Shown here one piece after another: positions 6,980 to 15,953 of a DNA stretch of 64,000 nt (position 1 is its first letter; every line of letters begins with the position of its first letter). This stretch comes from JBCCFK01 sp965262315 (lineage in GTDB: Bacteria > Actinomycetota > Acidimicrobiia > Acidimicrobiales > UBA8592). The stretch is taken from contig CBDHFJ010000134.1 in the NCBI GenBank assembly GCA_965262315.1, positions 53,392 through 117,391 of the forward strand, in the 5' to 3' direction. Under the pieces are notes generated by a model. The model was given only the letters and a program-made list of their open reading frames with translations, did not search any database and had not been told where the DNA came from. Both the position numbers and the translations under genes were made by a program.

Positions 6980-8191
6980 TCACCGGTTCTTGGACTCCAG
7001 CACTCCGTCGGCTTCGAGCGCGGCGATGGCCTCTGCGTCCATCCCCAGGAACTCGCTCAACACCTCGCCGTTGTGCTCGCCCAACGCCGGGGTGTCATGG
7101 TCGTCCGGCGGCAGCGGATCGCTCGACTTGAACGGGAATCCGGGGATTGCCACCCGCCCGGCGAGGGGGTCGTCGACCCAGCGCACCAGACCCCGTTCGA
7201 CGAAGTGCGGATGATCGAGGGCCTCACGGGGCGACAGCGAGGGGCCGGCCGGCACCCGAGCGGCATCGAGTGCGTCGAGCACCTCCTCGGTGGTCTCGAA
7301 GCCGGCCATCCACTCCTCGATGATCCGAGTCAGCTCGGCCCGGTGCTCGATCCGGTGCGGGTTGCCGATGAAGCGCTCGTCGTCGGCCAGCTCCGGCCGT
7401 CCCAAGGCGTCCCACAGGTACGGCATCTGGGCCTGCGTCAGCAGCATCAGGATCCAGCCGTCGGGGCCCTGGAACACCCCGGCCGGCGACAGCGACGGGT
7501 AGTTCCGTCCGGCACGCTTGGTCTCGTATTCGGGGTCCATCGACGCCGCGTGAACGGCCTGCTCGTTCATGTGGAAGAGTGCGTCCACCATGGCGATGTC
7601 GAGGTGGGTGCCGCGGCCGGTGCGCTCGCGGTGGAACAGCGCGTGGCCGATGGCGGCGAACGCATGGACGCCGGCGTTCGTGTCGGCGACACCCAGACCG
7701 ACGAACGTCGGCGGGCCGTCCGGATCGCCGGTCATGTGGGTCACACCCGCCCAGCCCTGTGCGATCAGATCGAAGCAGGGGCGCTGCGCCAAGGTCCCGG
7801 TCTGGCCGAAACCCGACACCGAGGCCATGATCAGATCGGGCTTGATCTCCGCGAGCTGGGCGTACCCGAGTCCCTTGCGGTCCAGCACGCCCGGGCTGAA
7901 GTTCTCGACGACGACGTCCATGTGGGGAACCAGCTCGCGCACGATGCGGGCCCCCTCGTCGGTGTTGATGTCGAGGCAGAGGCTGCGCTTGCCGCGGTTC
8001 TGCTGGATGTGCGCCCCGGCGCGGCGTTCGATGCGCGGTCGGTTGGAGCGGTTGGGGTCGCCGTACGGCGGCTGTTCGACCTTGATCACGTCGGCGCCCA
8101 ACTCGACCAGCAGGCGGGTACAGGCGGGCCCGGCCAGATATCGGGTGAGGTCGAGCACCCGCACGCCCTCGAGCCACGGTGTCGTCGTCAT
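6980..8191 (-). CDS. Class III CoA transferase (CaiB/BaiF family)
   Basis: 403 aa, the usual length. The family start is textbook: LEGVRVLDLTRYLAGPACTRLLVELGADVIKVEQPP, followed by a conserved NRGKRSLCLDI and the catalytic Asp region (GTHLDIAMVDALF). These enzymes move CoA between acyl-CoA and a free acid by an ordered mechanism. Its ATG overlaps the SDR stop (ATGA, 8188-8191), making it the third gene of a three-gene operon. CoA transfer, an NAD(P)-dependent dehydrogenase and an amidohydrolase together suggest degradation of an acid or lactone. Confidence 0.92.
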   Translation of the reverse strand: MTTTPWLEGVRVLDLTRYLAGPACTRLLVELGADVIKVEQPPYGDPNRSNRPRIERRAGAHIQQNRGKRSLCLDINTDEGARIVRELVPHMDVVVENFSPGVLDRKGLGYAQLAEIKPDLIMASVSGFGQTGTLAQRPCFDLIAQGWAGVTHMTGDPDGPPTFVGLGVADTNAGVHAFAAIGHALFHRERTGRGTHLDIAMVDALFHMNEQAVHAASMDPEYETKRAGRNYPSLSPAGVFQGPDGWILMLLTQAQMPYLWDALGRPELADDERFIGNPHRIEHRAELTRIIEEWMAGFETTEEVLDALDAARVPAGPSLSPREALDHPHFVERGLVRWVDDPLAGRVAIPGFPFKSSDPLPPDDHDTPALGEHNGEVLSEFLGMDAEAIAALEADGVLESKNR

Positions 8192-8967
8192 GCGTCGATC
8201 GTCCCTCCGTCGAGCGCCACGTCGGCGCCGTTGAGATGCCAGCCCGCCTCACTTGCGACGAAGGCCACCACGCGCCCGATGTCGATGGGGTCGGGCAGCC
8301 GGCCGGTGAGGTTCGGCATGACGTTCTCGACGGCCCAGGCGTGCACCGTGGGCCAGTCATCGCCCAGGCCTCTCTTCGTCGCGCTCCGGGTCAGCATCTC
8401 GCGAACCTCCGCGGTTGCGATCATGCCCGGGCTCACCAGATTGGCCGTGACCCCGCTGCCCCCCAACTCCTTGGCGAGCGTTCGTACCAGCACCGGGAGC
8501 CCCGCCTTCGCCGCGTAGTAGCCCGGGTTGTGGGTGCCGGGCATGCGAGCACCGACGGTGCCGATCACCACCACACGTCCCCACCCCTGCTCGACCATCC
8601 CGGCCGTGAACGGTTGGATCACCCGGACCGAGGTCAACACGTTCCGGTCCCACTCGGCAGCCCACTCGTCCAGGCTCGTCCACGTCGAGCCGACGGGTGC
8701 GCCGTAGTTGGCGACGACGATGTCGACCGCGCCCACCTCCGACGAGAGCGACGCGGCACCGGCGTCGGTCCCGATGTCGGCGACCACCCCCTCGCAGGAG
8801 CCGCCCGCGTCGATGATCTCCGCGACGACACCGTCGGGCTGCCCCGGCTCGAACCCGTGGACGACGACGTGGGCGCCCTCGTCGGCCAACGCCCGGGCGA
8901 TGCCGGCACCGGTCCCCCGGTAGCTGCCCGTGACCAGGGCCCGTCTGTCTCGGAGTCCGAAGTCCAT
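8188..8967 (-). CDS. SDR-family NAD(P)-dependent oxidoreductase
   Basis: 259 aa. The Rossmann start ALVTGSYRGTGAGIARAL (TGxxxGxG) binds the cofactor; VVANYG stands where NNAG usually lies; catalytic Tyr and Lys are in GYYAAKAG; VSPGMI and DVALDGGTIDA complete the classical SDR layout. It converts an alcohol to a ketone or the reverse. Its start overlaps the amidohydrolase stop (TGATG) and its stop overlaps the CoA transferase start, so translation is coupled in the middle of the operon. Confidence 0.92.
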   Translation of the reverse strand: MDFGLRDRRALVTGSYRGTGAGIARALADEGAHVVVHGFEPGQPDGVVAEIIDAGGSCEGVVADIGTDAGAASLSSEVGAVDIVVANYGAPVGSTWTSLDEWAAEWDRNVLTSVRVIQPFTAGMVEQGWGRVVVIGTVGARMPGTHNPGYYAAKAGLPVLVRTLAKELGGSGVTANLVSPGMIATAEVREMLTRSATKRGLGDDWPTVHAWAVENVMPNLTGRLPDPIDIGRVVAFVASEAGWHLNGADVALDGGTIDA

Positions 8968-9965
8968 CAGAGCTTGTACACCCGACGTGCGGTCCCCGCG
9001 AAGAGGTCGTGCTGTTCGGCGTCGGTGTAGTCGGCGGCCACGATCTGGCAGGCGTTCCACAGCACCGAGTACGGCAGTGATGCCCGGTCGACGGGGAAGT
9101 TGGACTCGAACATGCACCGGTCCGGCCCGATGGCCTCGATCGCGTACCGAAGCCAGTCTCCCCAGTACTCGGCCACCTGTTCGGAGGGTGGCGGTGTCTC
9201 CAACTCGTTCCACCCCATCCCGAAGTACCACTCCATACCGATGCCGCCGAGCTTGAGGGCGACGTTGGGGCAGGTCGCCACATCGTCGATGCCGGCCTTC
9301 CAGTCCTGGAACACCTCGTCGCGGCGGCCTGCGTAGCCGCCGATGCCGATCGGCCCGCCGAGATGGTCGAGGACGATCTGAGTCTGAGGCACGGCCCTGG
9401 CCAGATCGGCGAGCTCGGACAGCTGTGGATGCAGCAGCCATGCGTCGAAGCTGAAGCCCATCCGGCCGAGCGTGGCCACACCGGCGCGGAACTCCTCCGT
9501 GCCCATCATCCCCGGGGTGGGGCGACTGTGCCCGGGCCGCACCGCCGGGTCGTCGGACCACGACGTGGCGTGCCGGATCCCGCGGAAGAGGCCGCGTCCG
9601 GCGTCGTCGTGAGCGCGCAGGACCTCTTCGGCTCCGTCGCCCAACATCATGTCGGCGTGACCGACGATGCCTGCGATCACGGCGCCGCCGGCCCGGCCGG
9701 TCTCGGCCGCGCACTCGGCCACGAAGGCACTCTCGCCCACGGGCCTCAGGTGCTCGGGGCCCTCGTCGAGGTACCCCGCATGGCACTCGACGAACACGGT
9801 CTGCACGACGTTGTGGCTGCCGCCGGTCTCCTTCAGCAGATCGGGGACCAGGAAGTTCTTCCCCGGTGCCTCCCACAGGTGGTGGTGCGGGTCGACGATC
9901 TCGCGCTCGGGGTCGATCGCCGCTTCCGCCCCTGAGGCCAGCCAGTCGAATCGGTACAGGTCCAT
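8967..9965 (-). CDS. Amidohydrolase family protein (COG3618, lactonase-like)
   Basis: 332 aa from ATG at 9965; GGGGGAG lies just upstream, which is why the longer N-terminus was not used. The metal-binding DPHHHLWE motif sits at residues 25-32, as in 2-pyrone-4,6-dicarboxylate hydrolase and rhamnonolactonase relatives. Further ligands are expected at VECHAGY, WLLHPQ, LDHLGGPIG and FESNFP, all visible in order. It opens the operon with the SDR and CoA transferase. Hydrolysis of a lactone is the best guess. Confidence 0.88.
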   Translation of the reverse strand: MDLYRFDWLASGAEAAIDPEREIVDPHHHLWEAPGKNFLVPDLLKETGGSHNVVQTVFVECHAGYLDEGPEHLRPVGESAFVAECAAETGRAGGAVIAGIVGHADMMLGDGAEEVLRAHDDAGRGLFRGIRHATSWSDDPAVRPGHSRPTPGMMGTEEFRAGVATLGRMGFSFDAWLLHPQLSELADLARAVPQTQIVLDHLGGPIGIGGYAGRRDEVFQDWKAGIDDVATCPNVALKLGGIGMEWYFGMGWNELETPPPSEQVAEYWGDWLRYAIEAIGPDRCMFESNFPVDRASLPYSVLWNACQIVAADYTDAEQHDLFAGTARRVYKL

Positions 9966-10083
9966 CTCACTCCCCCGGCCCACGGCCACGCGATGTTCGC
10001 GTCAACACCCTAGAGGGTCGGACGGAACCCCTCAGCGCCCGCCTCCGGTGACCGATGGGAACCCGACCGTCAAAGGAGACCCC

Positions 10084-10812
10084 ATGTCCTTCCGCCACCT
10101 CCTCCGACTCATCGGCGTCCTCGCGTGCTCCGCCTTGGTCGCCACGGCCTGCCTGGGCGGCGATGCCGAGAGCACGCCCGAAGACCCCGCCGACGTCCTT
10201 GCGTTCGACGACGCCGACAACGTGCCGGCCCCGGCCGGCGACACCCCGTCGACCGAGACCGGGGACGATGCCGGGATCGACGGCGGCCAGGACCCTGCCG
10301 GTGCGGCCGGCGGCAACGACACCGACGACACCGCCCCCACCGTCGGCGACGGCATCCCGTGCGAGGGCGGCGCCTTCCCCGGCGACGACGAGTTCCGTGC
10401 AGCGCTCTGCGCGGCCCAATTCGGGCAGATCGACGTGCTCCGCGAAGGCGGCGAGGTCGACGAATCCTGGGGCCCACGCATCGCCGACGCCATCCTGGCC
10501 TATGCCGATGACCGTGAGGCTGCGCTCGCCGAGCTCACGGCCATCGCCGAGGAGACGGCCGCGGCTGCCGCTGGCGCCGACGCCCCGGCCGCAGCGGTCG
10601 AGATTCCCGAGATCTCCGACGACCTCCGGGAGTGCACGGTCGAGGTGGGCTTCCTGATCGTGGACGCCCAGCTGAGCGGCTTCGACCCCCGAGACGTCGA
10701 GGAGTGGCAGGACCTGGTCGACGACGTCGACGACCTCGTCGACGCCGGTGACCTCGTGGGGGCACAGACGCTGATCTGCCAGCTGCGAGACGAGATCGCC
10801 GCGGCGCTCTGA
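10084..10812 (+). CDS. Secreted lipoprotein, acidic, unknown function
   Basis: 242 aa. ATG at 10084 follows a strong AAAGGAG ribosome-binding site (10072-10078). The signal peptide ends in the lipobox VATAC, so Cys is lipidated at the outer membrane face. An Asp/Gly/Thr-rich linker (residues 25-85) precedes a folded part with four further cysteines (PCEGG, ALCAAQ, ECTVE, LICQL) that could form two disulphides. The C-terminal half is rich in Asp and Glu. No known family was recognised. Confidence 0.75.
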   Translation: MSFRHLLRLIGVLACSALVATACLGGDAESTPEDPADVLAFDDADNVPAPAGDTPSTETGDDAGIDGGQDPAGAAGGNDTDDTAPTVGDGIPCEGGAFPGDDEFRAALCAAQFGQIDVLREGGEVDESWGPRIADAILAYADDREAALAELTAIAEETAAAAAGADAPAAAVEIPEISDDLRECTVEVGFLIVDAQLSGFDPRDVEEWQDLVDDVDDLVDAGDLVGAQTLICQLRDEIAAAL

Positions 10813-10870
10813 TCCGACCGGCACCCGCCGGACGCGATCACACGTGGTCGGGCGCCGACCCGACGCCATC

Positions 10871-10876
10871 TACGCT
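10871..10876 (+). promoter_or_regulatory. Promoter -10 (TACGCT) for a leaderless message
   Basis: TACGCT ends 6 nt before the ATG at 10883. There is no ribosome-binding site, so this hexamer both marks the promoter and picks that start over the GTG at 10844. Confidence 0.45.
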
Positions 10877-10882
10877 TGCCGC

Positions 10883-11692
10883 ATGGCGGATGCGAGCATC
10901 CGGGTCGGTTCGCCGGCCGACATCGTCGTCACCGCGGCACCCCTGCTCATGGGCACCGTCTTGGCGGTCAGTTTGCGCTCCACCCGCGACGAGGACCACG
11001 TCTGGCGCGACCTCGGCGCAGGAGCGCTGGGCACCAGCAGTGTGCTGCCGTTCGTGCTGATCGTCGTCCTCGGTGTCGTCGTCGGCCTCGCAATGGGCCG
11101 ACGGCGCGGGCCTGCACATCTGCGTGCCATCCGCGCCGCGGGCGTCACCGCCGCCGTCGCCGGTGCGGCGGTGGGCGGCGTCCACGTGGCGGCGAGGCTC
11201 ACCGGTGAGGACGGGCAGGGCGAGTTGATCGCCTCCGGCGGTGTCATCGCCCGCGTGCTGGTCGCTGCAATCGTCGCCGGCGTGATTGCCGCCCCGCTCG
11301 CGATGCGGAGGCTGACCCCGGCTGCCGCGGCGACCACCACCACGGTGCTCCTGGCGATCTTCGTGCTGCCATGGACCGCGGCATTCGACGACAACAGCCT
11401 CCACCCCACCTCCAGCCGCCTCTCCCTCGTCGCCGTCCTCCTGCCCCTGCTCGTGAGCGTGGTGCCGACCGGACGGCTTCGCGCGGTCGGCGGCCTCGCG
11501 TTCGCAGGAGCAATCGCACTCCTCGGTGTCGCGCTCGGGGCGCTGCCGTGGATTCTCGACGACGCGATGGCCTGCCACGACGACGACTGTGTCCCGCTTC
11601 CGCTGGCGGTCTCCTGGCTCCTGGTCGGCGGGCTGTGGTGGGGAGCGGCAGCGATCGGCGGCACCTGGAACGAGGCATCGGCCCGCACGTGA
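10883..11692 (+). CDS. Multi-pass membrane protein of unknown function
   Basis: 269 aa with about seven to eight hydrophobic segments (for example VTAAPLLMGTVLAV, VLPFVLIVVLGVVVGLAM, VLVAAIVAGVIAAPLAM, LLAIFVLPW). A Cys pair lies in a short loop between segments near the C-terminus (AMACHDDDCVPL). Start ATG 10883 is chosen because it lies 6 nt after a TACGCT hexamer. No family was recognised. It is followed, after 39 nt, by a HAD gene with its own promoter-like hexamer. Confidence 0.65.
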   Translation: MADASIRVGSPADIVVTAAPLLMGTVLAVSLRSTRDEDHVWRDLGAGALGTSSVLPFVLIVVLGVVVGLAMGRRRGPAHLRAIRAAGVTAAVAGAAVGGVHVAARLTGEDGQGELIASGGVIARVLVAAIVAGVIAAPLAMRRLTPAAAATTTTVLLAIFVLPWTAAFDDNSLHPTSSRLSLVAVLLPLLVSVVPTGRLRAVGGLAFAGAIALLGVALGALPWILDDAMACHDDDCVPLPLAVSWLLVGGLWWGAAAIGGTWNEASART

Positions 11693-11719
11693 ACGGCTGC
11701 CGGCGACCCGGCACGCCGA

Positions 11720-11725
11720 TACAGT
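11720..11725 (+). promoter_or_regulatory. Promoter -10 (TACAGT) for a leaderless HAD-gene message
   Basis: TACAGT ends 6 nt before the GTG start at 11732, with no ribosome-binding site between. This supports GTG as the real start. Confidence 0.45.
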
Positions 11726-11731
11726 CCCGCC

Positions 11732-12421
11732 GTGCGCTACCCCACCGTGCTGCTCGATCTCGACCACACGCTCCTCGACTCGGATGCGTCGCTCCGGCAG
11801 GCCCTCCTGGTGACGCTCGAGCACGCCGGTGTCCCCGACGCCGCCGCACACCACGACACCTTCGACGACCTGAACCGAGCCCTCTGGCGACAGGTGGAGG
11901 TGGGAACGATGACGCCGCCGGAGGTGCACGTCGAACGGTTCCGCCAGCTCGTCGACGTCGTCGGCATCGACGCCGATCCGGCTGCACTGGCCGAGCAGTA
12001 CGGCCACAACCTCGGCGCGCACGGTGACCTGTACCCCGGGGCCCGAGAGCTGCTCGACCGGCTCGCCGACGTCGGCGTCACCATGGCCATGATCACCAAC
12101 GGTCTGAGCGAGGTGCAGCGGGCCCGCATCGCACGGCTCGAGCTCGGCGACTACTTCGAGGCGATCGTGATCTCGGCCGAGGTCGGCGCCGCCAAGCCCG
12201 GTGGCGAGATCTTCGGGCTCGCCTTCGCCGCGCTCGGCGACCCGGACCCGGCAGGGGCGGTGATGGTGGGCGACAACCTGCCGTCGGACATCAAGGGCGG
12301 CGTCGACTACGGAATCGCCACGTGTTGGTACAACCCGCAGGGCCGGATCCGGTCCGAGGACATCGTGCCGACCCACACCGTGGCTCGGCTGGGCGACGTG
12401 GTGGACGTGGTCGTGGGCTGA
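11732..12421 (+). CDS. HAD-superfamily hydrolase (YjjG-like nucleotidase/phosphatase)
   Basis: 229 aa, GTG start 6 nt after a TACAGT hexamer. All four HAD motifs are present: I, DLDHTLLD (nucleophile Asp9, Asp11); II, ITNG; III, Lys in AAKPGGEIF; IV, VGDNLPSDIKGG. The helical cap after motif I and the overall size match the YjjG/haloacid-dehalogenase phosphatases, which release phosphate from pyrimidine nucleotides or sugar phosphates. Substrate is not set by sequence. Confidence 0.9.
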   Translation: MRYPTVLLDLDHTLLDSDASLRQALLVTLEHAGVPDAAAHHDTFDDLNRALWRQVEVGTMTPPEVHVERFRQLVDVVGIDADPAALAEQYGHNLGAHGDLYPGARELLDRLADVGVTMAMITNGLSEVQRARIARLELGDYFEAIVISAEVGAAKPGGEIFGLAFAALGDPDPAGAVMVGDNLPSDIKGGVDYGIATCWYNPQGRIRSEDIVPTHTVARLGDVVDVVVG

Positions 12422-12535
12422 GCCGCGGCGTCTTCGTCCGAACAAGCCCCGGACGGCGTGCCCCGTCGCCTCGGTGTGAGCGGTACCTTACGAGACGAAG
12501 CGATCCAGCGCCCGACGACCTCTCGGAGGGGAACC

Positions 12536-12829
12536 ATGTTCCGCCACACCGTGCTGCTCAAGCTGAGCGACGAGACCACCGACGCGCAGATGCGCACGAT
12601 CTGCGAGGCCCTCGCCGGGCTCCCGGCCGCCATCCCCGAGATCCGCAACTACACGATCGGGACCAACGCCGGCGACCGCCCCGACAACTACGACATCGCC
12701 GTCATCGGCGACTTCGACGACAAGGCCGCCTACCAGGCGTACGCCGACCACCCGGACCACCTCGGGGTGATCCAGCAACACATCGCTCCGCTGCTCACCG
12801 GTCGGGCCGCCGTCCAGTTCGAGGTCTGA
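12536..12829 (+). CDS. Dabb (stress-responsive alpha/beta-barrel) domain protein
   Basis: 97 aa from ATG at 12536, preceded by GGAGGGGAACC. The single Dabb domain runs the full length: FRHTVLLKLSDETTDAQM, a central NYDIAVIGDFDDKAAYQAYADHP and the HIAPLLTGRAAVQFEV end. These dimeric ferredoxin-like folds often act as small cyclases or bind hydrophobic ligands. The downstream gene starts 2 nt after its stop, so the two are translated together. Confidence 0.87.
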   Translation: MFRHTVLLKLSDETTDAQMRTICEALAGLPAAIPEIRNYTIGTNAGDRPDNYDIAVIGDFDDKAAYQAYADHPDHLGVIQQHIAPLLTGRAAVQFEV

Positions 12830-12831
12830 GC

Positions 12832-13812
12832 GTGACCGCGACCCCCGTGCTGGCCCGCCCCGACGGGTGCCTCCTCCCGGTATCGGTGTCGCGGGTGCTG
12901 GACGACCCGGCTCGGGTGCGGGAACTCGCCCGCCGGACGGGCCCCTTCTTCATGCCCGCCCGCTACCTCGTCAATGCCGGTGCGGCCAACGACGCCAGCT
13001 CCGGGTCCGAGGAGGTCGAGGTACCGGCCCACCTGATCGGCCCGGTCTGGCGTGGTGACTGGGCCATCGACGGCGCGCCGCTGGTCGACGGGGCCGAGGA
13101 TCTGCTGACCCTCGGCCCGTTCGTCGAGGGCGCGCAGACCATGTGTGGGCCCGACGCGGTCGTCGACCCGCAACAGGTCTTCATCAACCTGACCACCCCG
13201 ATGCGGGGCGTCGGCTTCGCGCACGTGGACATTCCCGAGTTCGTCGGTCGGGACCGGTCGAACGCGCCTGGCTGGCTGCTCCAGGCCATGGGCACCTCGC
13301 GGGCCTTCGAGGACGTACGCATCACCATCGTCACCGCGGTCAGTTGGTTCCACACCGGCGAGCGGGGCTACTTCCGGTACTGGCCGCGCGGGATCGACAA
13401 CGAGAGCGTGCGACACGAGGACATGTGGAACACCGCGGTCGTCGGCGACAACGACTTCATGTTCCACAAGGTCGAGCGGGTCGGCCGCGACGACCAGGCG
13501 CCGGTTCAGGGCCTCACCATCGACACCACGCTGAACCACGACGGCGACGCGTGGCAGGTGCTCGAGCAGGGCTCGAGCCTCGCCACCTACACCGACGACG
13601 ACGTGCGCATCTCCCTGTCGTGGAAGGCCCGCGTCCACGCTTCCCCTGCGGCGAAAGACGCCGCCGAGTCCGGGGCCGGCGCCCTCAGCGACGACGAGAT
13701 CCTGGCCCGCTTCGCCGCCGTCCTCGACGAGCCCCTCGCCGCCGACGCGCTCACCAGCCCCCTGCTCCGCGATCAACTCCAAGCCCGTTTCCCCGGGTAC
13801 GCGGCGGGGTGA
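12832..13812 (+). CDS. Hypothetical protein, possible Fe(II)/2-oxoglutarate dioxygenase fold
   Basis: 326 aa, GTG start 2 nt after the Dabb stop. No named family was recognised. A possible 2-oxoglutarate oxygenase triad is visible: HVD at residues 131-133, His212 in DFMFHKVERVG, and Arg259 in VRISLSWKA, all in predicted beta strands. The His-to-Arg gap (47 residues) is longer than usual, so the assignment is tentative. Its last 4 nt (GTGA) overlap the YihY gene. The Dabb-plus-oxygenase pairing suggests modification of a small organic compound. Confidence 0.6.
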   Translation: MTATPVLARPDGCLLPVSVSRVLDDPARVRELARRTGPFFMPARYLVNAGAANDASSGSEEVEVPAHLIGPVWRGDWAIDGAPLVDGAEDLLTLGPFVEGAQTMCGPDAVVDPQQVFINLTTPMRGVGFAHVDIPEFVGRDRSNAPGWLLQAMGTSRAFEDVRITIVTAVSWFHTGERGYFRYWPRGIDNESVRHEDMWNTAVVGDNDFMFHKVERVGRDDQAPVQGLTIDTTLNHDGDAWQVLEQGSSLATYTDDDVRISLSWKARVHASPAAKDAAESGAGALSDDEILARFAAVLDEPLAADALTSPLLRDQLQARFPGYAAG

Positions 13813-14852
13813 CGGCAACCGAGCAGGGCGACGAGCCCGCCGAGCGCTCGGGCATCGCGCCCATCGACGTCAGCCATCCGGCGGTCCCGCCCTTCGCGCC
13901 GCTCCCGTTCCTGCGTTGGCTGTGGCAGCTGACCAAGGACGTGGTGAACGAGTATCGCCGCGACGGCGTCGGTGACCTGGCGGCATCGATCACCTTCTGG
14001 ACCCTGCTCTCGATCCCCGCAGCGATCCTGGCCCTGATCAGCGCGCTCTCCTCGGTACGGACGATCGTGAACACGACCGCCGCCGAGGATCTCGAGCGCG
14101 AGATCCAGGACTTCATCAACGACACCTTTGCCGAGTCCGAGACCCTGAACAGCGCCGTGGCGGAGCTGTTCGTCGGGTCGAACGCCGGCGTGGTGACCGC
14201 CGCAACGCTCGTCGCCTTCTTCTCGTTGAGCCGCGGTTTCGCCGGCCTGATCCGGGCCCTCGATCAGGCCTATGAGATCGAGGAGGGTCGAAGCTGGTGG
14301 CACGTGCGGCTGGTCGCCATCGGCCTGGGCTTCGCCACGGTGATCATCGCTGCCGGCTCGACCGTGGTGCTGGCGCTGCTCCCGGAGCTGCCGGGTGGCA
14401 CCGCGTTCGCGGTGCTCGCGGCACCAGCGGCGTTCCTGCTCATCATCCTGTGGGCGGCCATCCTCTTCCACGTCGGCCCGTACCACCGGACGCCGTGGCG
14501 TTACGACATCCCAGGCGCGATTCTCACCGCGGTCGGCTGGGTGGCCTCCACCCAGGGGTTCGCGCTGTACATCCGGTTCACCGATCAGGCCAACCAGGTG
14601 CAGACCACCATCGGCGCCGTCCTCCTCGGCCTGACGCTGATGTACCTCTTGAGCATCGTGATGCTCGTCGGCGCCGAGCTGAACGATGTCCTGTCCCGTC
14701 GGGCCGGTGTCGTCCAACAGCCGGTCAAGCTCCGCGAACGGATCGAGGCCATCAAGGACCGTCTCGGCGAAGACGAGGTCGACGACCTTCGCGACGCAGA
14801 CGTCGAGCCCGGCGCGGTCAGCCGGGGAACCGGGCCTGGAGACCCTCGCTGA
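13809..14852 (+). CDS. YihY/BrkB-family inner-membrane protein
   Basis: 347 aa. The GTG overlaps the previous stop (GTGA). The family region starts near residue 45 with DVVNEYRRDGVGDLAASITFWTLLSIPAAIL, and six hydrophobic segments follow. FSLSRGFAGLIRALDQAYEIEEGRSWW and YHRTPWRYDIPGAILTAVGWV are diagnostic. It was once misnamed RNase BN; the true role is unknown. The last 35 nt overlap the convergent EthD-SRPBCC gene. Confidence 0.9.
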   Translation: MTATEQGDEPAERSGIAPIDVSHPAVPPFAPLPFLRWLWQLTKDVVNEYRRDGVGDLAASITFWTLLSIPAAILALISALSSVRTIVNTTAAEDLEREIQDFINDTFAESETLNSAVAELFVGSNAGVVTAATLVAFFSLSRGFAGLIRALDQAYEIEEGRSWWHVRLVAIGLGFATVIIAAGSTVVLALLPELPGGTAFAVLAAPAAFLLIILWAAILFHVGPYHRTPWRYDIPGAILTAVGWVASTQGFALYIRFTDQANQVQTTIGAVLLGLTLMYLLSIVMLVGAELNDVLSRRAGVVQQPVKLRERIEAIKDRLGEDEVDDLRDADVEPGAVSRGTGPGDPR

Positions 14853-15876
14853 TCCGCTGCCACCCCCCGTCGACGATGGCGGCGAAGTCGGACTCCCGCC
14901 CCACGGCCACCCGTGCCCGCGGCATCCAGTCCAGGCGACATCCTGCGCCGGTCGGCCGGACCTCGTAGCGGCAGGTGTAGTCGACGACCGACGCGGGGAA
15001 GCCCGCGTCCACTCGGAGCTGAAACATCCGCTCGGCCGGGCGGTGATGCACCAGCGACTCGACCACGGTGGTGCCGTCCGCTCGCCCGAGCGTCCGGGCC
15101 ACAGGCGGTCCTGGGGTGACCGCGATGGTGTCGAGCCCGCCGGGCCACCAGTCCAGGAGGCCGCCGAAATCGCCCAGGACCGTCCACACGTCATCGGGCG
15201 ACGCGTCGATGTGGAGCGAGCGGTGATCGGCCCAGTCCTGGGCCGCGCCGTCGACCGATGCGGCGTCGGCGTCGTCCCGCAGGACCCACTCGGTGGTGAG
15301 GCGGCGCCCCAGCGTGTCCGGGTCGGTGAACGAGGCCGCGTCGGCGCGGATGATCTCCGCACCCTCGTCCGTGTCGAAGAATCGGGTCCGCGCATCCTCG
15401 GCACTCGGGAAGCCGACCACGGCGACCCCATCGAGGTCGATCTCGCTCCCCGGGACCACCGACAGCTGGTCGTAGTCCCACATCCCGAGGTGATGGCCGA
15501 GCGCCAGGGGGCCGTGGGTGTCCCGCCAATGCCGATGGAACGCCTCGACGGCCATGCCGTTGCGGCGGCGCACGTCGAACACCATCGACACGCCAGGGCT
15601 CGCGTGGTCGGCTCTCCACGTCACACGATGGCGGCGGAGGCGTCGGCTCAGGATCTCGGCGGTGGATGCACCCGGGATCGACCGACAGGCGTCGACGATC
15701 GCGGCGGCATCTCCGGTGGCGCGCAGCAGGGCCCAGTCGTCGCCGTCGGTGTGCACCGCCACCGCGCGAACGTCGGGGTGGGTGGCCAGTCCCGTCCCCA
15801 CGGCCATCACCGCCGCCACATCGGCGGTCACGGCGATCGCACCGGTCGTGCCGGTCGGCGCACCAGAGTCGTCCAC
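14818..15876 (-). CDS. EthD-like domain fused to an SRPBCC (polyketide cyclase) domain
   Basis: 352 aa. Residues about 85-190 carry an EthD-type ferredoxin-like domain (SMVFDVRRRNGMAVEAFHRHW, then RDTHGPLAL and DYDQLSVV). Residues about 210-352 form an SRPBCC/Bet v 1-like pocket (HRSLHIDASPDDVWTVLGDFGGLLDWW, ending GGWQRISEGLQ). A short N-terminal segment of about 80 residues is unassigned. EthD domains appear in ether and aromatic degradation; SRPBCC proteins bind hydrophobic ligands. The fusion implies one ligand handled by both parts. Confidence 0.8.
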   Translation of the reverse strand: MDDSGAPTGTTGAIAVTADVAAVMAVGTGLATHPDVRAVAVHTDGDDWALLRATGDAAAIVDACRSIPGASTAEILSRRLRRHRVTWRADHASPGVSMVFDVRRRNGMAVEAFHRHWRDTHGPLALGHHLGMWDYDQLSVVPGSEIDLDGVAVVGFPSAEDARTRFFDTDEGAEIIRADAASFTDPDTLGRRLTTEWVLRDDADAASVDGAAQDWADHRSLHIDASPDDVWTVLGDFGGLLDWWPGGLDTIAVTPGPPVARTLGRADGTTVVESLVHHRPAERMFQLRVDAGFPASVVDYTCRYEVRPTGAGCRLDWMPRARVAVGRESDFAAIVDGGWQRISEGLQARFPG

Positions 15877-15941
15877 CGCGCTGACGCTACTGCACGGGCA
15901 CTCCCTCCGGATCGGCTGGTCCGCCGACGTGAGCGCTCAGC

Positions 15942-15947
15942 TACTCT
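15942..15947 (+). promoter_or_regulatory. Promoter -10 (TACTCT) for a leaderless FrhB-like message
   Basis: TACTCT ends 6 nt before the ATG at 15954. No Shine-Dalgarno sequence lies between. Confidence 0.45.
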
Positions 15948-15953
15948 CCTGGC

